The notes below the pieces were generated by a model. That model was not told the DNA's origin, made no database searches, and was given only the letters and a program-made list of their open reading frames with translations. Made by a program: the position numbers and the translations under genes. DNA of 19,163 nt from JAIRVZ01 sp031553755 (GTDB taxonomy: Bacteria > Bacteroidota > Bacteroidia > Bacteroidales > Azobacteroidaceae): positions 1-19,163 of the forward strand of contig JAVBKZ010000053.1 of assembly GCA_031553755.1 (NCBI GenBank), written 5' to 3'. Below are positions 6,260-14,336 of the stretch, piece after piece (the first letter of the stretch is position 1; every line of letters starts with the position of its first letter).

Positions 6260-6649
6260 ATGACCATTTTTAGTAAAATAATAGCGGGAGAAATTCCCTC
6301 ATACAAAATCGCGGAAGACGAAAAATTCTTCGCGTTCCTTGATATTAGTCCTTTGGCTAAAGGTCATACATTGGTTGTTCCTAAACAAGAAGTCGATTAC
6401 ATTTTTGATTTAAACGATGAAACTCTTTCGGAAATGATACTTTTTGCCAAAAAAGTCGCGAAGGCGATTGAAAAAGCCATTCCTTGTAAAAGGGTAGGGC
6501 TGGCCGTTATCGGATTGGAAGTTCGGCATGCTCATATTCATTTGGTTCCGATTAATAAAGAGTCGGATATTTATTTTGGAAGTCAAAAACTGAAATTGGA
6601 AACAAGAGAATTTGAGGAAATCGCGAGATTGATCAGGGAAAGTTTTTGA
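6260..6649 (+). CDS. HIT family nucleotide-binding protein
   Basis: A 129-residue histidine-triad protein. Members hydrolyse or transfer nucleoside monophosphates (for example from AMP-lysine, adenosine phosphoramidates or dinucleoside polyphosphates) through a nucleotidyl-histidine intermediate. The triad HAHIHLVP is at 90-97 (His90, His92, His94, with His92-His94 region giving the nucleophile) and is preceded by GLEV, as is usual. The N-terminal part TIFSKIIAGEIPSYKIAEDEKFFAFLDI (2-29) and GHTLVVPK (35-42) are typical of the HINT/bacterial HIT branch. Length and start (ATG at 6260) are normal. The physiological substrate cannot be read from the sequence. It follows greA after a repeat-filled spacer and is followed by a terminator, so greA-HIT may form one transcript. 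Confidence 0.93.
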   Translation: MTIFSKIIAGEIPSYKIAEDEKFFAFLDISPLAKGHTLVVPKQEVDYIFDLNDETLSEMILFAKKVAKAIEKAIPCKRVGLAVIGLEVRHAHIHLVPINKESDIYFGSQKLKLETREFEEIARLIRESF

Positions 6650-6676
6650 ATAAAATAATGATTATGGATAAAAGAG

Positions 6677-6720
6677 AGGACACAGGGATTTTTTTATAAC
6701 TTTGTGTCCTTTATTTATTT
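6677..6720 (+). terminator. Intrinsic terminator after the HIT gene
   Basis: AGGACACA (6677-6684) pairs with TGTGTCCT (6703-6710) around an AT-rich loop of 18 bases, followed by TTATTTATTTT. The loop is large and the T-run is broken, so strength is uncertain. Its 3' arm also contains TAnnTTTG (6697-6704). Confidence 0.65.
6697..6704 (+). promoter_or_regulatory. Possible -7 element for the nucleoside kinase gene
   Basis: TAACTTTG matches TAnnTTTG and lies 44 bases before the ATG at 6748, a distance similar to other promoters here. There is no TTTG 19-21 bases upstream. It overlaps the 3' arm of the terminator hairpin, so hairpin and promoter would share sequence. Confidence 0.35.
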
Positions 6721-6747
6721 TACAAAAACAAAGTAAATGCATTGTTT

Positions 6748-8421
6748 ATGAGTGAAAAGGAAATGATAAAAATATACTGTAAAAACAATCAGAAATATTA
6801 TGAATTCGAGGCTGGTATTTCGGTCTTGGATATTTATAATCAAATTGATTTTAAAACACATTATCAGTTGACTTGCGCTAAAGTCAACAATAAGACGGAA
6901 AGTCTGAAATTTAAATGTTACCGGTCTAAAGATATTGAATTTTTAGATATCAGGGAACCATCAGGCTTGCGTACTTATGTCCGTTCACTTTGTTTTGTGC
7001 TTTCGAAAGCGGTAAGCGACTGTTTCCCCAATTCTCATATTTACATAGAACATCCTTTATCAAGAGGCTATTATTGCGAACTTGAAATAGGAAGAAAAGT
7101 AACCGAACAAGATGTTGAAGTTATTAAAAAACGGATGTGGGAAATCATAGATGCCGATTATCCTTTTGAAGTGCATCACGGACAAACCGAAGAAGTTGTT
7201 AAGATATTTCGTTCATTAGGAAAGGAAGATAAAGCAAAATTGTTCGAAACAATAGGTCAAGTTTATACTACCTACCACGTGTTAAACGGGCATGTGGATT
7301 ACTATTACGGGGCTTTACTTCCTTCGTCCAGTTATATTTACATGTTTGAGTTGACTAAATATAACGGAGGTTTACTTCTCAGGATACCATCTACCGAAAA
7401 TCCTCGCGAACTTCAGCCTTTACTCAAGCAAGATAAAATGATGAATGTCTACAAAGACGAAATCGAATTTCTTCGTGTTTGGGGATTGATGAATGTGGGC
7501 GATTTGAACAGGGCGCATAACGCGGGAGAAATACCTTTGTTAGTGAAAGTAGCCGAAGCGATGCAAGAAAAATTGATATCGCAGATGGCCGAAACAATTG
7601 CTCAAAAATACCAGGAAGGAGTTAGGATTATTCTCATAGCAGGACCATCTTCTTCGGGTAAAACAACATTCTCAAAAAGACTTCATGTGCAATTGATGAC
7701 TAATAAAATTCGTCCGATGAATATATCGCTCGACGATTACTATGTAAACAGGGTAGATACGCCATTGGACGCGAAGGGAGGATATGATTTTGAATCGTTA
7801 TATGCCATTGATTTAGATACGTTCAATTCAGACTTAAATAAAATATTAAACGGAGAAGAAGTAGCGCTTCCTACTTACGATTTTACGTCCGGTACACGCA
7901 TATATAGGGGAAATACCATAAAATTGGAAGAAAATTCGGTGTTGATAATGGAAGGAATTCACGCGTTGAATCCTGATTTATTGCCACAGGTTAATGCGGA
8001 ATCCACATTTAAAATATATGTTTCAGCTTTAACTTCGATTTCGTTAGATGATCATAACTGGATACCGACAACAGATAATCGGTTGATTCGGCGTATCGTC
8101 AGGGATTATCAGTTCCGGAAATATTCGGCGAAAGAAACAATATCACGTTGGCAAAGTGTGAGGGAAGGAGAAGAAAAGTGGATATTTCCATATCAAGAAA
8201 ACGCCGACGCAATGTTTAATTCGGCCATGTTGTATGAATTAGCCGCCTTGAGACGCTATGCGGAGCCTATTCTTGCTGAAGTCTTGCCGTCGGATCCCGA
8301 ATTTTCCGAAGCATACCGGCTGTTGAAGTTTTTAAAATACTTTATGTCAATAGATATTAATGAGTTGCCAAATACTTCCTTATTGAGGGAATTTTTAGGA
8401 GGAAGTAGTTTTAGATATTGA
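6748..8421 (+). CDS. Nucleoside (uridine-type) kinase with ThrRS-like N-terminal domains
   Basis: A 557-residue cytoplasmic protein. The C-terminal half is a P-loop nucleoside kinase of the uridine kinase/phosphoribulokinase family: Walker A GPSSSGKT at 299-306, SLDDYYV at 327-333, MEGIHALNP at 401-409, and NRLIRRIVRDYQFR at 444-457. It probably phosphorylates a nucleoside such as uridine or cytidine with ATP or GTP. The N-terminal half looks like the front of threonyl-tRNA synthetase: a TGS domain (about 6-68), then a second-additional-domain-like region (about 74-215, with LSKAVSDCFPNSHIYIEHPLSRGYY spread over 85-109). The HxxxH pair of the ThrRS editing site is not visible there. No synthetase catalytic core is present. 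This fusion is widespread in Bacteroidetes. ATG at 6748 was chosen over TTG at 6742; ATG at 6763 is also possible. Confidence 0.88.
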   Translation: MSEKEMIKIYCKNNQKYYEFEAGISVLDIYNQIDFKTHYQLTCAKVNNKTESLKFKCYRSKDIEFLDIREPSGLRTYVRSLCFVLSKAVSDCFPNSHIYIEHPLSRGYYCELEIGRKVTEQDVEVIKKRMWEIIDADYPFEVHHGQTEEVVKIFRSLGKEDKAKLFETIGQVYTTYHVLNGHVDYYYGALLPSSSYIYMFELTKYNGGLLLRIPSTENPRELQPLLKQDKMMNVYKDEIEFLRVWGLMNVGDLNRAHNAGEIPLLVKVAEAMQEKLISQMAETIAQKYQEGVRIILIAGPSSSGKTTFSKRLHVQLMTNKIRPMNISLDDYYVNRVDTPLDAKGGYDFESLYAIDLDTFNSDLNKILNGEEVALPTYDFTSGTRIYRGNTIKLEENSVLIMEGIHALNPDLLPQVNAESTFKIYVSALTSISLDDHNWIPTTDNRLIRRIVRDYQFRKYSAKETISRWQSVREGEEKWIFPYQENADAMFNSAMLYELAALRRYAEPILAEVLPSDPEFSEAYRLLKFLKYFMSIDINELPNTSLLREFLGGSSFRY

Positions 8422-8431
8422 AAAACTATTA

Positions 8432-8439
8432 TAGCTTTG
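8432..8439 (+). promoter_or_regulatory. rpoN: -7 promoter element upstream of rpoN
   Basis: TAGCTTTG matches TAnnTTTG and begins 11 bases after the stop of the kinase gene. The candidate -33 region, around 8409-8414 inside the kinase stop region, reads TTTTAG, an imperfect match. The leader to the rpoN ATG would be about 110 bases and is AT-rich, with no hairpin noticed. Confidence 0.45.
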
Positions 8440-8554
8440 CATTGTTTTTAAAGAAGTTAATGTTAGTTATAGGTTATTATGATGATTCCCGGTTAAACCT
8501 TGATAATATCCTATTAATTTCTATTAATATTTAACTTCTCAAAAATCAACATTT

Positions 8555-10012
8555 ATGATCAAACAGCAACTTAGTCAAAAACTACAACAAAAATTATCGC
8601 CATTACAAATTCAACAAATAAAAATGTTGGAATTAACCTCGCTTGAACTGGAAGATAGGATCAATCAGGAACTCGAAGAAAATCCGGCATTAGAAGAAGG
8701 CAATGAAGAATTTGACGCAGAAAACACGGATGCCCAAGAACTTGATGAATATGACTTGTCGGAAGATCCGGATGTAGATTTGTCTCTTGGTGACTATTTG
8801 ACAGAGGATGATATCCCTGATTACAAATTACAAGAAAATAATTATTCTAAAGACGATAAAAGGGAAGACATTCCATATTCGGAAGGAGAATCATTTCATG
8901 ATTTTCTGTTAGACCAATTGCAGTTAAGAAATTTGACAGAAGAAGATTTCAAAATCGGAGAATATTTGATTGGAAACTTGGATGAAGACGGATATTTAAG
9001 GAGAGATATAAACGCGATTTCCGACGACATCGCTTTTCAATACGGAGTGGATGTTTCAGTCGATAAAATCAATGAAATTTTATTGATAATCAAAGAATTA
9101 GATCCATCCGGAGTTGCCGCTTCCGATTTACAGGAATGTTTGTTGTTACAATTGAAGAGAAAAGAAAAAACACAATTGAGAGAATATGCCATTTTGATAA
9201 TAGAAGAATATTTTCTTGAATTTACTAAAAAGCATTTTGATAAAATACAAAAATCACTTGAAATCGAAGAAGATGTCCTGAAAGATATTATCAGGGAGAT
9301 TACATTATTGAATCCGAAACCCGGAAATGCTTGGGAAAGCGGATTAGAAGCGAAAATGTCTCAAATCGTTCCGGATTTTATAATTGAAACCATCAATGGG
9401 GAATTGGTGCTGAGCATGTCTAATCAAAATGTACCGGAACTTAAAGTAAGTAGGGATTATATAGAAATGTTGGATGAATATAGTAAGAATAAAAAAAATA
9501 CATCGACAGAACAAAAAAATGCGCTTATCTTTGTAAAGCAAAAATTGGATTCCGCCCGTTGGTTTATTGACGCGGTTAAACAACGACAAGATACCCTTAG
9601 GGGAACAATGCTTTCTATTATTCAAATTCAATCCGAATTTTTTCTTTCAGGAGAAGAATCCGATTTGAAACCGATGATATTGAAAGATGTCGCCGATTTA
9701 AGCGGATATGATATATCTACAGTTTCGAGAGTCAGTAATAGTAAATATGTACAAACGAATCATGGAACCTACCCCTTGAAATATTTCTTTTCTGAAGGTT
9801 TGATTAATGAAGCCGGAGAAGAAGTTTCTACACGCGAAGTCAAAGCGATTCTTAAACAAAGTATAGAGGAAGAAGATAAGTCGAAACCTTTGCCGGATGA
9901 CGCTTTGGTAGGAGTATTAAAAGAAAAAGGTTATGAAGTTGCCCGAAGGACGATTGCGAAATACAGAGAACAATTAGGAATTCCGGTAGCGAGGTTAAGA
10001 AAAGAAATTTGA
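8555..10012 (+). CDS. rpoN: RNA polymerase sigma-54 factor (RpoN)
   Basis: Sigma-54 directs RNA polymerase to -24/-12 promoters and needs an ATP-using activator to melt DNA. The 485-residue protein has all regions: the Gln/Leu-rich region I (QLSQKLQQKLSPLQIQQIKML, spread over 5-25), a very acidic region II (about 44-110), core-binding region (about 113-300), the helix-turn-helix area (LKDVADLSGYDISTVSRVS, 376-394, with HGTYPLKYFFSEG at 403-415), and the C-terminal RpoN box ARRTIAKYRE at 463-472 that reads the -24 element. The ATG at 8555 begins the standard N-terminus. gcvH follows after 40 bases without a terminator. No enhancer-binding activator gene lies in the window, so the regulon cannot be inferred here. 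Confidence 0.97.
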   Translation: MIKQQLSQKLQQKLSPLQIQQIKMLELTSLELEDRINQELEENPALEEGNEEFDAENTDAQELDEYDLSEDPDVDLSLGDYLTEDDIPDYKLQENNYSKDDKREDIPYSEGESFHDFLLDQLQLRNLTEEDFKIGEYLIGNLDEDGYLRRDINAISDDIAFQYGVDVSVDKINEILLIIKELDPSGVAASDLQECLLLQLKRKEKTQLREYAILIIEEYFLEFTKKHFDKIQKSLEIEEDVLKDIIREITLLNPKPGNAWESGLEAKMSQIVPDFIIETINGELVLSMSNQNVPELKVSRDYIEMLDEYSKNKKNTSTEQKNALIFVKQKLDSARWFIDAVKQRQDTLRGTMLSIIQIQSEFFLSGEESDLKPMILKDVADLSGYDISTVSRVSNSKYVQTNHGTYPLKYFFSEGLINEAGEEVSTREVKAILKQSIEEEDKSKPLPDDALVGVLKEKGYEVARRTIAKYREQLGIPVARLRKEI

Positions 10013-10052
10013 TTAACGAAATTTTATTCTTCATTTAATTATAAATTTTATT

Positions 10053-10433
10053 ATGTTATTTCCTGAAAATTTAAAGTACACAAACGATCACGAATGGATT
10101 CGTGAAGAAGGCGAATACGCTTATGTAGGTATTACCGATTATGCTCAAAGTGAATTGGGCGAAATTGTATATGTGGATGTTGATACCGAAGGAGAAACAA
10201 TTGAACAAGGAAAAGATTTTGGTTCGATTGAAGCAGTTAAGACAGTTTCAGACTTGTTGATGCCGGTTTCCGGAGAAGTAATTGAAGTTAATCCGGAATT
10301 GGAAAACGCGCCTGAGCTAGTCAATAGTTCTCCTTATGAAACGGGTTGGATTGTTAAAATTAAACTGTCGGATTCTTCAGAACTTCGCGGATTAATGTCG
10401 GCGGAAGATTACAAAACATTTATCGGAAAATAA
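10053..10433 (+). CDS. gcvH: Glycine cleavage system H protein
   Basis: GcvH is the lipoyl-carrying shuttle of the glycine cleavage complex: its lipoamide arm takes the aminomethyl group from GcvP and hands it to GcvT, with reoxidation by the L-protein. The 126-residue length is normal. The lipoylation site lies in DFGSIEAVKTVSDLLMPVSG (56-75), with Lys63 as the modified lysine. The N-terminal NDHEWI (11-16) and the C-terminal SPYETGWIVKIKL (93-105) are conserved family features. The genes for the P, T and L proteins are not in the window, so gcvH is uncoupled from its partners. It sits 40 bases after rpoN and may be co-transcribed with it; an octamer repeat array separates it from purE. Confidence 0.97.
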   Translation: MLFPENLKYTNDHEWIREEGEYAYVGITDYAQSELGEIVYVDVDTEGETIEQGKDFGSIEAVKTVSDLLMPVSGEVIEVNPELENAPELVNSSPYETGWIVKIKLSDSSELRGLMSAEDYKTFIGK

Positions 10434-10437
10434 TTCA

Positions 10438-10551
10438 GTAAACAAGTTAACAAGTTGACGAGTAAGCAAGTTAAAGAAAATAAAAAATTTATACTTTATA
10501 CAAACAATATTCGTCCCTCGTCAACTCGTTTACTCGTTAACTCGTTAACTA
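10438..10551. repeat. Octamer repeat arrays in inverted arrangement
   Basis: The left arm (10440-10473) consists of the tandem octamers AACAAGTT, AACAAGTT, GACGAGTA, AGCAAGTT. The right arm (10515-10550) carries the same unit on the other strand: the complement reads AGTTAACGAG..., units AACGAGTT, AACGAGTA, AACGAGTT, GACGAGGG. The two arms are imperfectly complementary around an AT-rich centre of about 40 bases (10474-10510), so a long imperfect hairpin can form. It fills the gcvH-purE spacer. A related array is at 11062-11087. Confidence 0.75.
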
Positions 10552-10556
10552 AAAAT

Positions 10557-11063
10557 ATGACCCCAATCGTAAGCATAATAATGGGAAGCACCTCCGATCT
10601 TCCCGTGATGGAAAAAGCGGCGAAAATATTCGATGAATTTCAGATTCCGTTCGAAATACACGCTTTATCCGCCCACCGTACACCAACAGAAGTTGAGATG
10701 TTTGCTAAAGGCGCGAAAGAAAGAGGAATTCAAGTAATTATCGCGGCAGCAGGAATGGCAGCCCACTTACCCGGAGTAATCGCTTCAATGACCACATTGC
10801 CGGTTATCGGAGTTCCTATTGATGCTTCTTTAGAAGGAATGGATGCTCTGTTAGCAATCGTTCAGATGCCTCCCGGAATTCCTGTCGCTACAGTCGGAAT
10901 CAACGGTGCGATGAATGCCGGAATTTTAGCTGTGCAAATATTGTCAGTTGGAAATAGCGACCTACAACAAAAACTATTCAATTACAAAGAAAGTTTGAAA
11001 GAAAAAATAGTGAAAGCCAATCAAGAACTTTCTTCTGTAAAATTTAAGTATAAAACTAATTAG
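10557..11063 (+). CDS. purE: N5-carboxyaminoimidazole ribonucleotide mutase (PurE)
   Basis: PurE shifts the carboxyl group of N5-CAIR to give CAIR, step six of de novo purine synthesis, in the cytoplasm as an octamer. The 168-residue length is normal. Motifs: MGSTSDLPVM (9-18, phosphate and ribose binding), SAHRTP (about 41-46, with the catalytic histidine), AAAGMAAHLPGV, and PPGIPVATVGINGAMNAGILA, all as in class I enzymes. The frame stays open 34 codons further upstream to 10455, but that part translates the octamer repeat, and MTPIVSIIMGSTSD is the standard start, so ATG at 10557 is used. The partner purK (N5-CAIR synthase) is not next to it. It is flanked on both sides by the same repeat family. 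Confidence 0.95.
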   Translation: MTPIVSIIMGSTSDLPVMEKAAKIFDEFQIPFEIHALSAHRTPTEVEMFAKGAKERGIQVIIAAAGMAAHLPGVIASMTTLPVIGVPIDASLEGMDALLAIVQMPPGIPVATVGINGAMNAGILAVQILSVGNSDLQQKLFNYKESLKEKIVKANQELSSVKFKYKTN

Positions 11064-11087
11064 TTGACAACTCGTCAACTCGTCAAC
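11062..11087. repeat. Short octamer repeat array before ispG
   Basis: The minus strand reads GTTGACGA, GTTGACGA, GTTGTCAA, the same unit family as at 10438-10551. AGTTGAC and GTCAACT form a 7-bp hairpin with loop AACTC. The array overlaps the purE stop codon and ends five bases before the ispG ATG, so it leaves no room for an ordinary promoter. Confidence 0.65.
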
Positions 11088-11091
11088 CGAC

Positions 11092-12930
11092 ATGAACTAC
11101 CTTCGCCGTCAAGCATCAATCGTTTCTATCGGAAATACCCCAATGGGAGGAAATTATCCGATTCGAATACAATCCATGACGAATACTTCAACCATAGATA
11201 CCGAAGGTTCCGTCGAGCAATGCATCCGTATTATTGACGCGGGCGGAGAATATGTCAGGCTTACCGCGCAAGGAGTTCGCGAAGCCGGAAACCTAAAAAA
11301 TATAGAAGCCGGATTGCGTGAAAAAGGATATCACACGCCATTAGTCGCGGATATTCACTTCAATCCCAAAGCTGCCGAAGCAGCGGCGAGAATCGTAGAA
11401 AAAGTACGTATCAATCCCGGTAATTTCGTAGATCCGGTCAAAACATTTAAAACGTTCGAATATACAGACGAAGAATATCGTTTGGAAATAAAAAAAATCG
11501 AAGAACGTTTCATTCCCTTCCTCAATATTTGTAGAGAACACAATACCGCTATTCGTATCGGAGTTAATCATGGCTCTCTCTCAGATCGCATCATGAGCCG
11601 TTACGGCGATACGCCTGAAGGAATGGTAGAATCCTGCATGGAATTTTTGCGGATATGCGTAAAAGAAAATTTTCTGAATGTAGTGATTTCTATCAAGGCT
11701 TCAAATACATCGGTCATGGTAAGAACCGTTCGGTTATTGGTGCAACGTATGGATGCCGAACAGATGGCTTTTCCTTTGCACTTAGGTGTTACCGAAGCCG
11801 GCGACGGCGAAGACGGACGCATTAAATCAGCCGTAGGAATCGGTACGTTATTGTTGGAAGGAATAGGAGATACCATTCGGGTTTCATTGAGTGAAGATCC
11901 TGAAAAAGAAATTCCGGTAGCCCGGTTGCTGGTTGATTACATCACGTCCCGTGAAAATCATTCTCACATAGAAGATACTGTTAGTTCACTTTATAATCCG
12001 TTAAATCCGGAAAGAAGAAATACTTTTCCGGTAGGAAATATAGGAGGAAACCAAATTCCGGTTGTGGTTTCCGACAGGTCGATGACAGGTGATTATGCTG
12101 TCTCCGAAAACTTGATTCCTGATTATATATATACAGGAAATAAAAAACAGGATAATTTTCCAGGAAAATCAAAAATTATCGTTGATTATCCTTTTTATTC
12201 GGGAAAAGAAAATGAATTTCCTGCTTTTTGCATTGATAATATTGATACGCTGAAACAAAGCGACGCGACAATAAAATTCCTGAAATTGAGCTTACCTGAC
12301 GTTAATCAATTCATAATAAATTTGCTAAAGTCAGATACGCGAACGGTTGTTTTATTGGAAACAAATCATGTCAATGGAGTAGGAGAGCAACACACTTTCA
12401 TCATGAAATTGATGAATGAAGAAGTGAAAAATCCGGTTATACTTTTACATTCTTATAAAGAGTCCAATCCGGAAAACCTTCAAATTAAATCGGGAGTAGA
12501 TTTTGGCGCTTTTTTACTTGACATGTTAATTGATGGTATCATGCTAAGTAATTCGGGTAACATTCCGGCAATGGAAATAGACGCTTATGCTTTTGGAATT
12601 TTACAAGCAAGCGGAAGAAGAATAAGCAAAACCGAATATATTTCATGTCCAAGTTGTGGAAGAACATTATTTGATTTACAGACAACGATCAAAAAAATAA
12701 AACAAGCGACATCTCATCTTAAAGGATTAAAAATAGGCATAATGGGATGTATTGTAAATGGTCCCGGAGAGATGGCGGATGCTGACTATGGCTATGTTGG
12801 AGCAGGAAGAGGACAAGTATATCTCTATAAAGGTAAAGAATGTCTCGAAAAAAATATTCCCGAAACCGAAGCTGTGGAGCATTTAATCGCGCTCATCAAA
12901 AAGTATGGTGATTGGAAAGAAAATCTATAA
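11092..12930 (+). CDS. ispG: 4-hydroxy-3-methylbut-2-enyl diphosphate synthase (IspG/GcpE), long form
   Basis: IspG converts MEcPP to HMBPP by reductive ring opening, the next-to-last step of the MEP isoprenoid pathway, using a [4Fe-4S] cluster. The 612 residues make it the long form with a central insertion, known from Bacteroidetes, Chlamydiae and plants; the short form is about 370 residues. The N-terminal TIM barrel spans about 5-290 (RIQSMTNTSTID at 25-36, VADIHFNPKAA at 85-95, IRIGVNHGSLS at 154-164, LHLGVTEAGDGEDGRIKSAVGIG at 229-251). The insertion spans about 295-500. The cluster domain carries CPSCGR with Cys519 and Cys522, and MGCIVNGPGEMADADYGYVG with Cys553 and the fourth ligand Glu560. 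Start ATG at 11092. The next gene begins 17 bases after its stop, so they are likely co-transcribed. Confidence 0.97.
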   Translation: MNYLRRQASIVSIGNTPMGGNYPIRIQSMTNTSTIDTEGSVEQCIRIIDAGGEYVRLTAQGVREAGNLKNIEAGLREKGYHTPLVADIHFNPKAAEAAARIVEKVRINPGNFVDPVKTFKTFEYTDEEYRLEIKKIEERFIPFLNICREHNTAIRIGVNHGSLSDRIMSRYGDTPEGMVESCMEFLRICVKENFLNVVISIKASNTSVMVRTVRLLVQRMDAEQMAFPLHLGVTEAGDGEDGRIKSAVGIGTLLLEGIGDTIRVSLSEDPEKEIPVARLLVDYITSRENHSHIEDTVSSLYNPLNPERRNTFPVGNIGGNQIPVVVSDRSMTGDYAVSENLIPDYIYTGNKKQDNFPGKSKIIVDYPFYSGKENEFPAFCIDNIDTLKQSDATIKFLKLSLPDVNQFIINLLKSDTRTVVLLETNHVNGVGEQHTFIMKLMNEEVKNPVILLHSYKESNPENLQIKSGVDFGAFLLDMLIDGIMLSNSGNIPAMEIDAYAFGILQASGRRISKTEYISCPSCGRTLFDLQTTIKKIKQATSHLKGLKIGIMGCIVNGPGEMADADYGYVGAGRGQVYLYKGKECLEKNIPETEAVEHLIALIKKYGDWKENL

Positions 12931-12947
12931 ATTAAAAATAGGTTCGT

Positions 12948-14336
12948 TTGGCAAAATCTGAGAAAAAAAGGGATTATTTGAATTTTCTCCCTCTGTTAAT
13001 AGGAATTGTGATTACTATTCTCATTTCCCTGTTTTTTATTCCGGATAAATTGATGAAAAAATATCATCTTCGTCCTATTGATATTTTATCAGACATAAGA
13101 ATTGATACTACAAATCAGCAATTAATAGATACTACAAGCATAAAGGTTCCGGAACCTCCTCGTTTAGATACTTGCAAAACAGGTGTTGTTTGTATCGACG
13201 ACTATTCTGTTAATCAAAAAGCATTAGAACGTTTTTATGGATCTTTGACTAACATCAATCAATTACAAAGACCCCTGAGAATCGCTTTTTTTGGAGATTC
13301 GTTCACCGAAGGAGATATATTTTGTGGAAATTTGCGGGAAAAATTACAATCAGTTTATGGAGGTAGAGGGGTAGGAATGCTTCCGCTTTGGTCCCAAACG
13401 TCAGGATTCCGGAGAACGGTTATTCAGCAATCCGCAGGTGGATGGGAAGAATATTCATTGATTAAAGCGGATAAAAATAACATGTTGGGAATAAGTGGTT
13501 ATTCTTATTATCCTAATGAAAGCGCGTATGTTTACTATGAAGGAAGTAAATACCTGCCTCACTTAGACACTTGTAATTCGGTTAAAGTCTTTTATTATTT
13601 ACCGATGGGTAAAGTATCTCTTAAAGCCAAATTTGATAAAATCAATAATATCGACACGCTTCTTGCGTCTTCCGGGCAAGTGCAATGCTTAAATCTTACT
13701 CCCGGTAATTTTGGTAACGTTTCTCTTCATTTTTCAAATACATCTAACCTGATTCTTTATGGAGCTTCGTTAGAAGATACGACAGGTGTAATTGTGGATA
13801 ATTTTTCGATGAGAGGAAGTGCGGGATGGGTATTGAAATATATTCCGGAAAAAACGTTGAAAGAATTCAATCAATTGATTCATTATGATCTTATCATCAT
13901 GCAATATGGATTAAATGTGATGGAAAATGGGAAAAATAAATATACCCGGTTTTCTCAGGAAATGGTTTCGATGATAAAGTATTTTCAAAGTTGCTTTCCG
14001 GATACCGATTTCTTGTTGATAGGAGTATCGGATAGAAGTGTAAATAAAGAAGGCAATTATGTAACCATGCCCGCTGTACATGGGATGATTGCTGCTCAAA
14101 AACAAATTTGCGCGGAAACAGGTATTGCTTTCTGGAATCTTTTTGAAGCAATGGGTGGGTCGAATAGTATGGTTGATTTTGTAAATGCTTCACCTCCAAA
14201 AGCAAATAAAGACTATACTCACTTGAATTTCACAGGAGGTGCGTTTTTAGGAAACAAATTATTCGAGGCCATCGAATATGAGGGAGAACGTTATGAAAAG
14301 AAAAAAGAATATCTTGATTTATTACAAAAAAATTAG
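12948..14336 (+). CDS. Membrane-anchored SGNH hydrolase-family protein
   Basis: A 462-residue protein with an N-terminal membrane anchor (about 12-31, after a basic MAKSEKKRDY) and an extracytoplasmic SGNH domain. The four blocks are visible: GDSFTEG with Ser118, Gly290 in SMRGSAGW, Asn323 in QYGLNVMEN, and DYTH with Asp422 and His425. The Ser-Gly gap is about 170 residues, long enough for an inserted beta-rich domain, as in the PatB/Ape1 group that acts on peptidoglycan O-acetyl groups. The likely role is adding or removing acetyl groups on an envelope glycan. The start is TTG at 12948, because a stop lies three codons upstream and the first in-frame ATG falls inside or after the anchor. It is 17 bases after ispG and overlaps the next gene. 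The substrate is unknown. Confidence 0.82.
   Translation: MAKSEKKRDYLNFLPLLIGIVITILISLFFIPDKLMKKYHLRPIDILSDIRIDTTNQQLIDTTSIKVPEPPRLDTCKTGVVCIDDYSVNQKALERFYGSLTNINQLQRPLRIAFFGDSFTEGDIFCGNLREKLQSVYGGRGVGMLPLWSQTSGFRRTVIQQSAGGWEEYSLIKADKNNMLGISGYSYYPNESAYVYYEGSKYLPHLDTCNSVKVFYYLPMGKVSLKAKFDKINNIDTLLASSGQVQCLNLTPGNFGNVSLHFSNTSNLILYGASLEDTTGVIVDNFSMRGSAGWVLKYIPEKTLKEFNQLIHYDLIIMQYGLNVMENGKNKYTRFSQEMVSMIKYFQSCFPDTDFLLIGVSDRSVNKEGNYVTMPAVHGMIAAQKQICAETGIAFWNLFEAMGGSNSMVDFVNASPPKANKDYTHLNFTGGAFLGNKLFEAIEYEGERYEKKKEYLDLLQKN

Noticed and set aside
10455..10556. 34-codon N-terminal extension of PurE
   Set aside because: It translates the octamer repeat array, has no family similarity, and the standard PurE N-terminus MTPIVSIIMGS starts at 10557.
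10438..11087. Possible CRISPR array
   Set aside because: Units are 8 bases without unique spacers, inverted in orientation, and no cas genes are present.
12948..14336. Second transcription unit starting at the SGNH gene
   Set aside because: No TAnnTTTG element was found in the 17-base gap or just upstream in ispG, so co-transcription with ispG is the simpler reading.
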